Shown piece after piece: positions 20,370 to 29,969 of a stretch of DNA of 64,000 bases. The stretch is from Microcyclospora pomicola. Taxonomy: Eukaryota; Ascomycota; Dothideomycetes; Capnodiales. The notes under the pieces were generated by a model. The model had not been told where the DNA came from. It worked only from the letters and a program-made list of their open reading frames with translations, and ran no database searches. Position numbers and translations under genes: made by a program. Within the stretch, counting starts at the first letter, position 1; each line of letters opens with the position of its first letter. The DNA lies in NCBI GenBank assembly GCA_002786065.1, contig NHNY01000001.1, positions 310,001-374,000 of the forward strand, read 5' to 3'.

Positions 20370-22154
20370 TCAAATGCTTTTGCTGCTGCCCGCCCGACTG
20401 CGTGCGATCGGCCACGACAAGAAGGATGCGATGGAGCTTTCGCGCGACAACGCCATCAGTGGAGGCTGCTCGCTGAAGTCAATCAATGCTTCTGCGGCAT
20501 CCATCGTTGCTTCATCCGGAGTAGCGATACCTGGGCTAGCCGGCGAGACGGTGCTGTAGTCTTCCAAGCCTATTGTGCTCGCAGCGCCTTTGGGTACCTG
20601 CCCGTCTTCGAGCTCGCCGATGACAAGCTGGTGGGCATTCAGATCCTCGACGTCAAGGTGGTACGGATGACTCATCTTGCATTTGGTCTCTCCGCCGCGG
20701 TTAACGCAATCCGGGACTTGGCAAATGTGACCATTGATGCAGTTCAGTACGCGACAGGTACCCCTCTTCCGGCAAGGGCTGCTCCGCGCTTTCATCCTCA
20801 GAACCTTGCGCAGCTCATCCGAGATAGGCGCATGGTCGTAGTCGCAATTGCTTCCATGCTCACAATGACCGGTCAGGTGGAAATGATTGCAGAGATGCTT
20901 GGGCTCGTGGCGATCGTTGAACTCATCAAGAGTGGCCTTCGATGGTGGCGTGAGGTACGAATCGAGGCGATACCCATCGGCATTCACTGGCATATAGCCG
21001 GCCTTGATCTGGTTGTCAGCGGGCAAGATCTTCTCAAAGTCGACGACCTCACGAGCAGTCTTTGCAGGCACGGGTTCGGGGCCGCGGGTGATTTCAACCA
21101 TTTTATGTTGGGCCCGGCGTCTCAGCGGAATGGCTTTATCTTCCTCCTGCGTCTTGCGCCAGTCTCGGACCCTCACGTCCCTGTCCATCACTGGGAGTTG
21201 CTTCACCTGCGACGATCGAGGCCCCTCGATGTGCGCGTTGCGACATTTGTCGCCAAATTTGCAAAGCCCTTTTGGGAAGAATGCGCACGGCTTTGGATCG
21301 ACCTTCCTCATTGCTGGGCCAGTTTCGACTTCTCTCCGCTTTTCTGTCTGCACGTCTGGCGGGCTGATCGACTTTTCCAAGCGCCGGCTGCTTGGTTTGA
21401 CCAAAGCCTTGTCTCGGAATACGTCGGGGAAGCGAACAATCGGAAAGCCCAGCTCCCTGAAGTTCTCGCGCATCTTAGGCGTTTCGATCAGGGTGAAGCG
21501 GCGCTTATGGCTCGCGTACGTGGTGAGATCCTTGGTGTACGCGTTGTTGTGGCAGCCGGCAAAATAAATATGGCGGCACTGAAGCAGGGAAGCGTGGTGA
21601 CGAAGCGACCCCTGGATCTTGTTGCGCGTGCTGTGTTCCAGAGTGCCGCTGTCCACGAAATCGGACAGGGCATGGGTTTCACTGAACCCGGCTGCGAATG
21701 CCGCGAATTCCCGTTCCTGGGACCCACAAAGCCCTGCTCGATGCAGTGTCCTTGACATGCCTGCAAGGTTACCGTAAACACGCACCACAACATTACACTT
21801 GTCGTGGTGTTTGTCGCTGAGCTCCCGCTTCACGATCGTGTTAATTAGTTCGGCGGCTTCGCGGCCGCCTTGGACGCCTTTCTTCACAAGGCTTTCCTCA
21901 AAAGCACAGCCATCACCGTCGACGAGAACGAGCACAAAGGTGCCGGAGCCCTCACCGCTTGCCTTCTTCTTGTAGTGATCGCGGGCGGCGTCAGCTTCTT
22001 TTAATTTGAGCTCCAATTGCTTGAGCTCCTCGTTAAGCTCGCCTTCCCTCTTGTGCATTTCAAGGAAGCGTTCAAGTAAGTTGAAAGGGTTGGTGGGGAC
22101 TTGAACATCCTCGACGTTGCCGGTATTTGGCGTTTGTTCGTTCGTGTTAGACAT
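20370..22154 (-). CDS. CCCH zinc-finger protein with DUF7923 domain
   Basis: Single exon; I place the start at the ATG at 22154 (MSNTNEQ), giving 594 residues, rather than at upstream in-frame codons whose translation looks like leader sequence. A short coiled coil (about 30-70, LERFLEMHKREGELNEELKQ) is followed by an alpha/beta domain beginning FVLVLVDGDGCAFEESL, the start of the DUF7923 module often seen before CCCH fingers in fungi; its early aspartates recall NYN/PIN-like nucleases, but no activity is known. Then come fingers: CX7CX5CX3H in KPCAFFPKGLCKFGDKC, CX8CX5CX3H in LCNHFHLTGHCEHGSNC, and a shorter Cys-rich repeat (CX5CX4CX3H, then CX4C). An RNA-binding role is likely from the fingers; the target is unknown. 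Confidence 0.85.
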   Translation of the reverse strand: MSNTNEQTPNTGNVEDVQVPTNPFNLLERFLEMHKREGELNEELKQLELKLKEADAARDHYKKKASGEGSGTFVLVLVDGDGCAFEESLVKKGVQGGREAAELINTIVKRELSDKHHDKCNVVVRVYGNLAGMSRTLHRAGLCGSQEREFAAFAAGFSETHALSDFVDSGTLEHSTRNKIQGSLRHHASLLQCRHIYFAGCHNNAYTKDLTTYASHKRRFTLIETPKMRENFRELGFPIVRFPDVFRDKALVKPSSRRLEKSISPPDVQTEKRREVETGPAMRKVDPKPCAFFPKGLCKFGDKCRNAHIEGPRSSQVKQLPVMDRDVRVRDWRKTQEEDKAIPLRRRAQHKMVEITRGPEPVPAKTAREVVDFEKILPADNQIKAGYMPVNADGYRLDSYLTPPSKATLDEFNDRHEPKHLCNHFHLTGHCEHGSNCDYDHAPISDELRKVLRMKARSSPCRKRGTCRVLNCINGHICQVPDCVNRGGETKCKMSHPYHLDVEDLNAHQLVIGELEDGQVPKGAASTIGLEDYSTVSPASPGIATPDEATMDAAEALIDFSEQPPLMALSRESSIASFLSWPIARSRAGSSKSI

Positions 22155-22669
22155 CTTGAAAATCAAAGGGTTGCTGGTGATCGGCGATTCTTGATCTTCG
22201 GCTTCAATTGGATATGTTTGGATGCTTGAAGGCTTGAAAGTGGAGAGGTAAAAAGGGATGTTGGTGAGGTTAAAATGATGTTGAGAACCGACCAGTGGCA
22301 TGGTTCTTATACTGTGCCCGGGACACACAGTTCAGGAACTAACACGTTCTCAGGCATCCATGAGTCACGGAGAGATATATGATATTCACAATCACAGACA
22401 CAATAGGACTGTTGTGTTTCACGTGCATTCACGCCTTGGTCCGACAAAGCCTGAATAAGTGGTTTATGTCGCAACCATTGTACACTATTGTGACAATGGC
22501 AGTCACTCTCGCGGGGTAGTCGGACATATTGTGCTCATCTCCCTCGATCCGTACGCTGGTCACGCTCCACGTGTAAGAAGTGAAGTTGACAGCAGATCAA
22601 GTGAAGAGCTCGAACAGCCCCCTCGGCGAAAAGTCACTGAAATCTCACCCCGTGATTGCAACCTCGACC
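22155..22669. other. Intergenic upstream of CCCH gene
   Basis: Leader and promoter of the CCCH gene. In-frame codons upstream of 22154 stay open to 22328, but their translation (for example YLSTFKPSSIQTYPIE) has no family similarity I can recognise. Confidence 0.45.
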
Positions 22670-23099
22670 TCAATCGAGAAGCACCATACGAATACAGCTG
22701 TCACAAGCAAACCTTCGTCCGGCTGTGGGAGTTAGCATGGAATCTTGATTGCATGTTCTACATACCAGAACCGCGATGTCGAGACCGCACCACCGTGTAG
22801 AGCGCCTCCAGATCCCGACGGCGCTCCAAGGCGAACTCAAGGATTGGCTCGAGGCGGACACCTTCAGCAATGATCGCGTTCGTCACCTGACAAGCAGTGG
22901 GAGAAACAAGCAGTGCCATGCTCACACCCATGTTATCAGCATGGATCTTGATTTCGCAGCTGCACAAACATGTGATAAATCGTCCACGCTCAAAGGACTC
23001 TGGAAGTGCAGGATGGTCTTCATTGTAGTCTTGACTGCTAGATCTATTCTGAGTCTTCGCATAGAGCTCATTCAGGATGATTCGATGAGACGGTTGAAG
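22670..23099 (-). CDS. Possible spliced hypothetical gene (5' end unresolved)
   Basis: An open minus-strand frame from 23099 to 22766 is joined by a 43-nt intron (GTATGT donor at 22765, a CTAAC branch sequence, CAG acceptor at 22723) to a final exon 22670-22722 ending in a stop. Frame is kept and would give at least 128 residues, containing LNELYAKTQN, FERGRFITCLCSC, ALLVSPTACQVTNAI and EFALERRRDLEALY. A CTGAC branch-like sequence and CAG acceptor sit just before 23099, so an upstream exon with the ATG is expected, but I could not find one in phase; the first internal ATG would give only about 72 residues. No family recognised. It could also be a chance open frame or a decayed gene. Confidence 0.35.
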
Positions 23100-23608
23100 C
23101 TGGTCGATACTTACCGCGGTCAGGAGTGAAGTGAAGTGATTTTTATGTACGGCAAGCCCCGCAACAGCTCAGCCTGGCAGGATATTCGACTTCCAGGCAT
23201 CGAATGGAGATCTTGCAGCTCGAGCTGCAATTGGCGCCAAAAGAATGTGGCATGGGAAGTGGCATGGGATATGGTAATAGTCAGCGTTGCGACCACCAAC
23301 ATGCCTTCGAACTATTCTTCCAGCAGCGCAGGTATGTGGCTGTGAAAGTGTGCCTTCAATTCTACCCTAGTATGCCTCGAGATGCGCAAAGGATACGCAC
23401 CATGTTCGACCAGGAGCCATACATTACGCCTGCCTCTTTTTCAACGGCAATGGGGAGGCAATCGCCATGACCAGGAGCGGTGGCTGCTGTTGCAGATGAG
23501 GGCGAGCACAGCTTCAAGCAGTCAGATTCAACTCAATGCGCGCTGGACGCTCTACCACAGTCCGATATTCTTGTTACTGGTCTCGTTATCCATACACCGC
23601 GATTACTC
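23100..23608. other. Intergenic upstream of the potassium channel
   Basis: Would hold the missing 5' exon of the candidate minus-strand gene and the TOK promoter. No certain feature. Confidence 0.45.
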
Positions 23609-26168
23609 ATGGATCCCGCAGCCACCACATCAAACAGGACTGCGCCGCCAAACACTCGAGATATCGAATCCAATGCGCCATCGTCCATGCCAGCCAAGAC
23701 CGAAGACCCACAGATAACTCATTGGTGGTTCGCTTCAACAGCTTCTCCTCTCCTCGCCGCTACCCTAGGACCTATTGCAAGCGGCTTCAATATATGTGCA
23801 CTGGTTTCATACTGGCGTAGTAGTGTCTTTCCGGGCACGACTGAAGAGTTCGGCATAGACATCGCGGATCCTGCATGGCTTCTTGTAAGCTTCGATTCAT
23901 CGTAGCTCTTGGATGAACCACACAATGCTAAACCATGCCTCGACCAGGTTATCAATGCATTCTCAGTCCTTTCCGCGATCGTCGCGAACGGAGCCTTGCT
24001 GCTCAACATGGGTCGACACTTGAAGTTCTCCACAGCACAACCTATCACGATCACGGGCTTTTTCCTGGCAGGCGGCCTCCTGATTGTGTGCATGGCCACC
24101 TTGACTACATCGCCAACGCTGTGGATACACGTTCAGCCTGAAGACACCGGGCGCCACGTCCTCACAAGCGCTTTCTACTTCGCGGTCTTTGCGACATTCA
24201 TCTATCTTATTGTTGCCATCCTGATGTGCGTCACAGAATATGGAGCGCGGAAGGGATACTATGACAAGGACTTCCAACTATCAGCCTCGCAGCGGACTCT
24301 GATGGTTCAGACCATGGTCTTTGTGGCCTATCTCCTCCTTGGTGCATGGGTGTTCAGCAAGGTCGAAGGCTGGACATATTTGCAGGGCGTCTACTTTACA
24401 GACGTCACCCTTTTGACCATAGGCCTGGGCGATTTTGCACCTCGCACCCCTCTTGGCCGCGGACTCTTCATTCCATTCGCGGTGATCGGCATTCTCATTG
24501 TCGGCCTAGTGGTCAACAGTATCCGGACGTTGGTACTGGAACTTGCAAGACAAAACATCGCAATTCAGATTACGGAAAAGCGTAGATCAGCCGCGATCAG
24601 TGATGTGCGTACTATTTCCTTGCAATATCTTTGCGGTCAGCTTGTATCACGTACTCACATTGATGACAGGTCGATGCGCACAAGCATACGATCAGGATTT
24701 CGTACTTCGCCACCGCTACATTGAACACCGCTGACTCTCTGACCGCCGCTCAGCGCCGCGAAGAGGAGTTCAGAAGTGAGTAGCGAATTACCATATGCAA
24801 TCAACACCTGGCTAACAGGCACTGAAGTCATGCGTATGGTGCAAGAGGCCGCTGAACGCGATCGCCAGTACCTCAGCCTTGCCATCTCACTTACGGTCGG
24901 AACGATCCTTTGGTTCCTCGGTGCTGCTATCTTCATGGTCGCTGAACATCGCCAGCAAAAGTGGTCATATTTCAGCTCTCTCTACTTCACCTACGTCTGT
25001 CTCCTGACCATAGGATATGGTGGTAAGTAGTGCCCTTCTAAGAGCTACTCTGACACCCGGAAAGGGTCGACTGATTCATCTGCAAGATTTGACGCCCCGA
25101 AGCAATGCCGGTCGAGCCTTTTTCGTCATGTGGTCCATACTCGCAGTCCCGGCTTTGACGATCTTGATCTCTGACTTGAGCGGAACAATTATCAGATGGA
25201 CTTCACAAATCTTGCTCAGCATAGACCGGGCCACAAAGCTGCTGAAAGTTCGTACATGGTTCGATGGGACTTGGAAGCATTCAAAGTCGAACATTGCTGT
25301 CAGGAAAGCTCGTCAGCTCGATGGATCGGACGAGTCTGAGGTCATTGGTAGCGACGAGCATCACAGGCAACTTATGCGCGGTATAGCAGATCGCCTTGCA
25401 GACCACATCGATGGCGAGGAGTTGGATGAAGCTCTAGCTGCCGAGACCGCCGGCGACATGCTAGGCCGTGATATTCATTTCTACCACTACGTCCTATCGC
25501 GCGAGTGTCGTCAACTACAGCAGACTCTGCTGTCCAACCCCAGCAAGAAGTACACATGGCATGAGTGGGAGTACTACCTGCGCCTTGCTAGAAACGTGGA
25601 CCATGATACTATCCCGCCTATTACTTCAACGCACGTCCCGCTTCCTGCAGCTTCGAAGGAGTCGTCTGATATGGTATCTCCGGAAGCCACACAGTCCCAA
25701 CCAGCAGCTACACTCAGCGTGCCAGAACATGACGGCGCTGTGGACCGCGAAACGGAACTCAAGAACCGTTCGAAATGGACGCAGCAACACCGTCTTCGTC
25801 AGGTCTTTATACGACGCTCATCCTACAACAGTGAGAGCAATCCTGGCATTCGAAATGCGCGCCAACGGAAGCAGCAGCAGCGGCGGCGGCAGCTCACAGC
25901 CCTCGAACTACAGGACTGGAGCTGGCTGAGCGATCGTAGCCCACTGGCGAGCTGTGCGTGTAGCGAAACTCAATGGATCCTCGATGCGCTGTCGCGTGCG
26001 CTGGTGCAGGATCTGGATTCAACACGAAAGGGAGTGAGAAATGTGCCGCCGGTAGGGATGAACGATGTCAGCAGGCGGGGACAGTCAAGAGACGGATGGG
26101 AAGCGGCAAACGAGGCGACGGCGACGGCGACGGTGCAGATTCAACCAAGAAACGGTGGTAAGGTGTAA
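23609..26168 (+). CDS. TOK-type two-pore outward-rectifying potassium channel
   Basis: Plasma-membrane K+ channel of the fungal eight-transmembrane, two-pore type (yeast Tok1). Five exons: 23609-23884, 23948-24604, 24670-24775, 24828-25022, 25087-26168, total 771 residues. The exon 3/4 acceptor is ambiguous: an AAG at 24827 (52-nt intron, reading FRIMRMVQEAA) is preferred over the CAG at 24818 (43-nt intron, three extra residues). Selectivity filters are TIGLGDFAP in the first pore and TIGYGDLTP in the second; the second filter is itself split by intron 4 (GYG|DLTP). N-terminal hydrophobic segments begin at HWWFASTASPLLAATLGPIA. The long cytosolic tail (about 360 residues) is hydrophilic with Arg/Gln-rich stretches. 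It should set membrane potential and K+ efflux. Confidence 0.92.
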
Positions 26169-26401
26169 AGCATGAGATGTTCTGGAGGATGCTGTTATTT
26201 GACTGCACGCAAGTGCACAACCTAGTTTGGAGCGAATTGGAAGCGAATTGATCTCGTCTCGTTCAACCAGCGCCACGTTCTGATAACATTGCGTCTCTTG
26301 CTGCGTGCCTCCACTGAGTGCTTGCCCCCAAGGGTACCATGACCCCTTGTATCTTTGTTTGAACGTCCTGCATCACACAAAGGCTGCAGCGATGTATCCC
26401 C

Positions 26402-27814
26402 TTAACGACGGAGGTCTGCAGGCGAAACCTCACCCCACGACATTGTCCCTTCAGGCACGCGAGGCTTCACTTTTCGCTTTGGACGTTTGGCACCTGGCTG
26501 AGCCAGATCTTCCTCCTCTACCCCCGGCTCAGCATTCTGGCGTTTGACGGATTGCGTTAACGCTGCTTGCTCAGCTTGGTTGGCTGGAGTGACTGCAGTG
26601 GACGGTTGTGACGGTTCGGCTACAGGCTGACTCTTGTAGCCAGTGTAGTATGGACCCTTTGCAGGCTTGGTACGGGCGGCCACGATGATATCGCTAACCA
26701 ACAGGTTATTGCCATCTTTCGTGTTCTGGGTTGGCTGGGTCCCTCGAACAATCTTTCTTGCCACACCTTTCTTGTTTTTGATTTTGTCTGACTCGCCTCC
26801 CGTCGTGACCGATGCATTCTGAGCAGGCAGATCTTGCATTGGAATGGTAAGGTCTTCATCACCCTTGTGTGCGACCGCTCTTGCGTCCTGCATGGGGTTG
26901 AGAGGGTCATTCATGATATCGCTGACTCGTGAGTTGTGTGTCGCTTTGTTTGGCCTTGCGCGGCCAGACGTGGCGCCACTCTTGAATACTTCGAGCGGCG
27001 AAGGCCCGCTCTTGTCGCTCGTCCCTATATTCACTTCGGTGGATGACAGACCGCCGGGGGAGAAGTCGCTATCAGGATCGACGTGGGCGGGGAGAACTGC
27101 GCGTGCTGCTACAGGATGATCGGAGACAGCATGATCGGAGACAGCATGATCGGAGACAGCATGATCGGAGACAGCATGATCAGAGACGTTAGGCCGCATC
27201 GGCGACCCCTGGAGCGTCGTCGATGGGCTACGGCGCTGCGACTCGCAGCCATCCAGATCACTATGCGGCTCTTTGAGTGTCGCTGGTTGCGGCTCTTCAG
27301 ATGTGGCTAGCTGTGGCTCCTCGAGTGTAGCTGGCACCGACTTGAACGTAGAGGGCTTGTAGTATGTTTTCGACTTGAACGTAGAGGGCTTGTAGTATGT
27401 TTTTTCCATTTCGAGATTTGACACCTTGGTTCCCATCCGCTCGAGCTGGCTACTGTGGTAGATGAGCTCATTAGTATGCCTGTCAAGAGTCACTTTGAGG
27501 CTCTTGATAGCGTCTTTCGACGCGCTTCCCTCCGCCTGTAGATTACTAAAGAAGGCAAAGAGCTTGCTCTGTCCGTCACTTAACTTGGCAAGGTCCTTGC
27601 GAAGTTGCTCGATCTCTGTTGGGACTTGTCGCTCCTTGTGACGCTCTAGCATCGTAGCGTGCATGGCTGCCAATTCTTGATGTATGCTCGCCTGCATCGT
27701 GTCTAACTCGGCACGAAACCTCTTGTTGGCGTTGTCCTCTAAAACCTTGAATACTGCGGTGCCGCTCCGCAGATAGTCCTGAACTTCAGGCAACATGTCA
27801 ACAGGTGTCGCCAT
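26402..27814 (-). CDS. Repeat-containing coiled-coil protein, unknown function
   Basis: Single exon from ATG at 27814 (MATPVDML), 470 residues; the frame upstream of this ATG has only non-ATG codons, and GTAAGA/GACAG sites at 27878-27820 suggest a 5' leader intron. The N-terminal 130 residues are a predicted coiled coil (FKVLEDNANKRFRAELDTMQ, LRKDLAKLSDGQSKLFAFF, LERMGTKVSNLEMEK). Then come tandem repeats: an 11-residue unit TYYKPSTFKSK twice, an eight-residue PATLEEPQ-like unit three times, and VSDHA four to five times. The C-terminal half is disordered and basic, with motifs such as KRPKRKVKPRV that could be a nuclear signal. No known domain is recognised. Tandem repeats suggest fast copy-number change. 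Could be a nuclear or structural protein; function not inferable. Confidence 0.7.
   Translation of the reverse strand: MATPVDMLPEVQDYLRSGTAVFKVLEDNANKRFRAELDTMQASIHQELAAMHATMLERHKERQVPTEIEQLRKDLAKLSDGQSKLFAFFSNLQAEGSASKDAIKSLKVTLDRHTNELIYHSSQLERMGTKVSNLEMEKTYYKPSTFKSKTYYKPSTFKSVPATLEEPQLATSEEPQPATLKEPHSDLDGCESQRRSPSTTLQGSPMRPNVSDHAVSDHAVSDHAVSDHAVSDHPVAARAVLPAHVDPDSDFSPGGLSSTEVNIGTSDKSGPSPLEVFKSGATSGRARPNKATHNSRVSDIMNDPLNPMQDARAVAHKGDEDLTIPMQDLPAQNASVTTGGESDKIKNKKGVARKIVRGTQPTQNTKDGNNLLVSDIIVAARTKPAKGPYYTGYKSQPVAEPSQPSTAVTPANQAEQAALTQSVKRQNAEPGVEEEDLAQPGAKRPKRKVKPRVPEGTMSWGEVSPADLRR
27116..27190. repeat. 15-bp tandem repeat, four perfect units plus one diverged
   Basis: The unit atgatcggagacagc is repeated without change at 27116, 27131, 27146 and 27161, followed by a diverged fifth copy from 27176. 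It lies in the coding region of the repeat protein and encodes VSDHA on the minus strand, so copy changes stay in frame. Confidence 0.95.
27338..27403. repeat. 33-bp perfect direct duplication in coding sequence
   Basis: Bases 27338-27370 are repeated exactly at 27371-27403. On the minus strand each copy encodes TYYKPSTFKSK. Exact identity suggests a recent in-frame duplication or ongoing slippage. Confidence 0.95.
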
Positions 27815-27841
27815 TGTTTGCCTGTCGTACACAAAGTCAGC

Positions 27842-28507
27842 TTAGCTAGTAAGGTCGCTTTCGGGGAGGGTTCTTACCTGCTGGAGGATGCTATATGAGG
27901 ATGGACGGTGCTTCTCACTTATAGTGAAGCGAGCGGTCACTATGATGGACAATGAACTGAGAGAGTGCTCAAGTGCGAGCAAAGCTCGACGGTGACAGGA
28001 CCGAGTGTACTTTGTCAGATGATGTTCGAGATGATGCGAAGAGCGATGGAAGTTGCAGACGCGTCTGAAGCAATCTCGTGTTATGTTGGTGCCAAGCTTC
28101 GCTCTCTTCTGTGGCGCGACACACATGACTGAGGATGAGCACATGCACGTCAACAGGGCCTTTCAAAGGCTGATATCCTACCTTCATTGCATCATTCACT
28201 TTAGTACACCCGTCGTTCACTGCAGGAGCAGAACTGGGACGTGGATTGATGTGAGCGGCATCCTTGGTCTGCTCATTGTACTTACTGGACGTTTTTGTAA
28301 GGTAGGCTACCAACAGAATCATCTGGTGGCTGCAGCAGCTCTCCACATACAGATGCAGCAGACAGCGATGCCTTGCCACCATGCTGTTCACAAGACTCTT
28401 ACCTGAAGGAAGATCTCCTTCTCGATCTCATTGATGCTCCTCCAGTGGTTCTGGAGACGAAGCTCGTTCAGATCAGGCTGTTCATCATGTACACTGTATC
28501 GACACAT
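27842..28507 (-). CDS. Possible three-exon hypothetical reading frame
   Basis: Minus-strand exons 28403-28507, 28182-28322 and 27842-28108 join in phase 0 through introns of 80 and 73 nt with GTAAGA/CAG and GTAGGA/CAG ends, giving 170 residues. The first exon (MCRYSVHDEQPDLNE, NHWRSINEIEKEIFLQ) and second (TKTSSKYNEQTKDAAHINPR) look coding. However, the ATG lies only 46 bases after the MGR2 stop on the same strand, too close for a separate promoter, and no family is recognised. It may instead be MGR2 3' untranslated sequence, a 5' leader of the downstream gene, or a decayed gene. Confidence 0.25.
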
Positions 28508-28552
28508 GCCCAGTATCTCGTACAATATCATCACCTGCTCATCTCTCCTCCT

Positions 28553-29148
28553 TCATGATGGTCTCGCCTGAAGCATCCTCCTTCTTTCCAGCGGCATGAT
28601 CGTCGGCCTTCCATTCCGTGCATGTGCTTTCCTGAACATTTCTGTGATGGTCTCCGAGCTGTCGGTTCGTATCGTGGTGCCGATGGACATGAAGAAGCTG
28701 TCGAGGATCAGACGTCAAGCCAATGATCTAAAAGTTGTCTGGAATCTCACCCAAAGGTCGCAGCACTTCCCAGCATGTACTGGCCCAATGTTCGCAACAT
28801 GCCGTTCGGGCCAGGTCCATAGCGGATGATGTTCGTCGCGCCGAAGATGAATCCAATGATAACCCCGACAGCTAAAGGACTCTTGTCAATCACTGCATCA
28901 AATGAACGAATCTGGCGACGAGGACATACTTCCACCCATCATCGCTCCCATTTTAGCTATTGCCTGTTAGCTTTCGCGGTTGTTGTGGATCACTACGAGT
29001 CATACCTTTGTCGAATGTTGATGGGCCATGGGCACCACCTGCTTGAGAGGGCATGGGAGGCATGTTTGCGTTGTAACGACTGTCTGTGATGATGAACAAG
29101 AAGTATTTACTGTAGCTGGTAGCGAGTGCCTCCTACGTCGTTGGACAT
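28553..29148 (-). CDS. MGR2: TIM23 translocase subunit Mgr2 / Romo1 homolog
   Basis: Small inner-mitochondrial-membrane protein that guards lateral release of preproteins from the TIM23 complex. Five exons on the minus strand: 29111-29148, 29006-29079, 28930-28956, 28751-28871, 28553-28697; all introns GT-AG, 405 coding bases, 134 residues. The core STFDKAKMGAMMGG, then GVIIGFIFGATNIIRYGPGP, and YMLGSAATFGFFMSIGTTIR is the Romo1/Mgr2 signature: two transmembrane helices with GxxxG-type Gly repeats and a short loop. The third exon is only 27 nt. The ATG at 29148 is in frame after splicing, but the second-exon ATG (MPPMPSQ) is a plausible alternative start closer to usual family length. The C-terminal basic extension (RNGRPTIMPLERRR) follows the core. 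Confidence 0.88.
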
Positions 29149-29969
29149 GAAGTTGTGCTATCCCCAGATTTTGGAGTGACAATGAGAGAAGTCGTGGTCA
29201 TAACTTGAAATCTATCACGAAGAATAGTCTACCTAATGATCATAACACTGCAACTTGACAATTGACCGCCATAGTCCAATACTTGCAACATAGAACTCAT
29301 CGTACGTGAGTTCTCCGACTGACTGATCCATTGTGTATGATACTGTACGGCTGGAGATGTCGCTGTAGAAACATATCATAGATATACCATGACTTTGCTG
29401 CGCGGACATGCCTGGACCTGTCTACCGATTGGTGCTGCTTTGATTGTCGTCCGTCACCTCGAGTACAACACGGGAAGCGGCACAGCGAACGCTACATCTG
29501 CGGTCACGCGAGGTGCAAGCAGGATTCTCCCAGGTTGACAGGCCTTCGCTGTGATTCTCGATGTGTGTTTCCGTGTATGTGGCAGCATAACAAGACCTTG
29601 ATCCACACGTATATTGAGGCGACGGACGGGCGAGAGGATCCCGAAATACCATCTCGTAGTTCTGCCATAGCCGCCGGGCCGTGAAGCAAGTGGGCCAACT
29701 CTCTCCAAACCTCCTTTCAGTACAGCACGCATATTACGCACCCACGCCACGATATCTGCAACATATCTCACCTCCCTGCACACCTTGTCCACGACCGCCG
29801 ACGGGCTATCCCTCCTTCTGAACGACTTTTCCGCGGATAGGGACGAGATCACGGCGGGTGGTCTCTGGAGCGTCGCCAGCCGACCGATGTGGGCTTGGGA
29901 CAGCTGCACACGACAACAATAACACCACTATAGCCGCCCCGCCTTCGCGACTGCTACCACCACGTCTCA
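29149..29969. other. Divergent promoter region MGR2 / FHA gene
   Basis: Contains the leaders of both genes. A minus frame at 29454-29909 is open but without homology features and overlaps the FHA leader; not called. Confidence 0.5.

Noticed and set aside
20226-21755. 509-codon plus-strand frame over the CCCH gene
   Set aside because: Antisense to a gene with clear zinc fingers; no domain of its own and no ATG-supported promoter context.
29454-29909. 151-codon minus-strand frame upstream of the FHA gene
   Set aside because: No ATG-supported gene structure or motif, and it overlaps the FHA leader.
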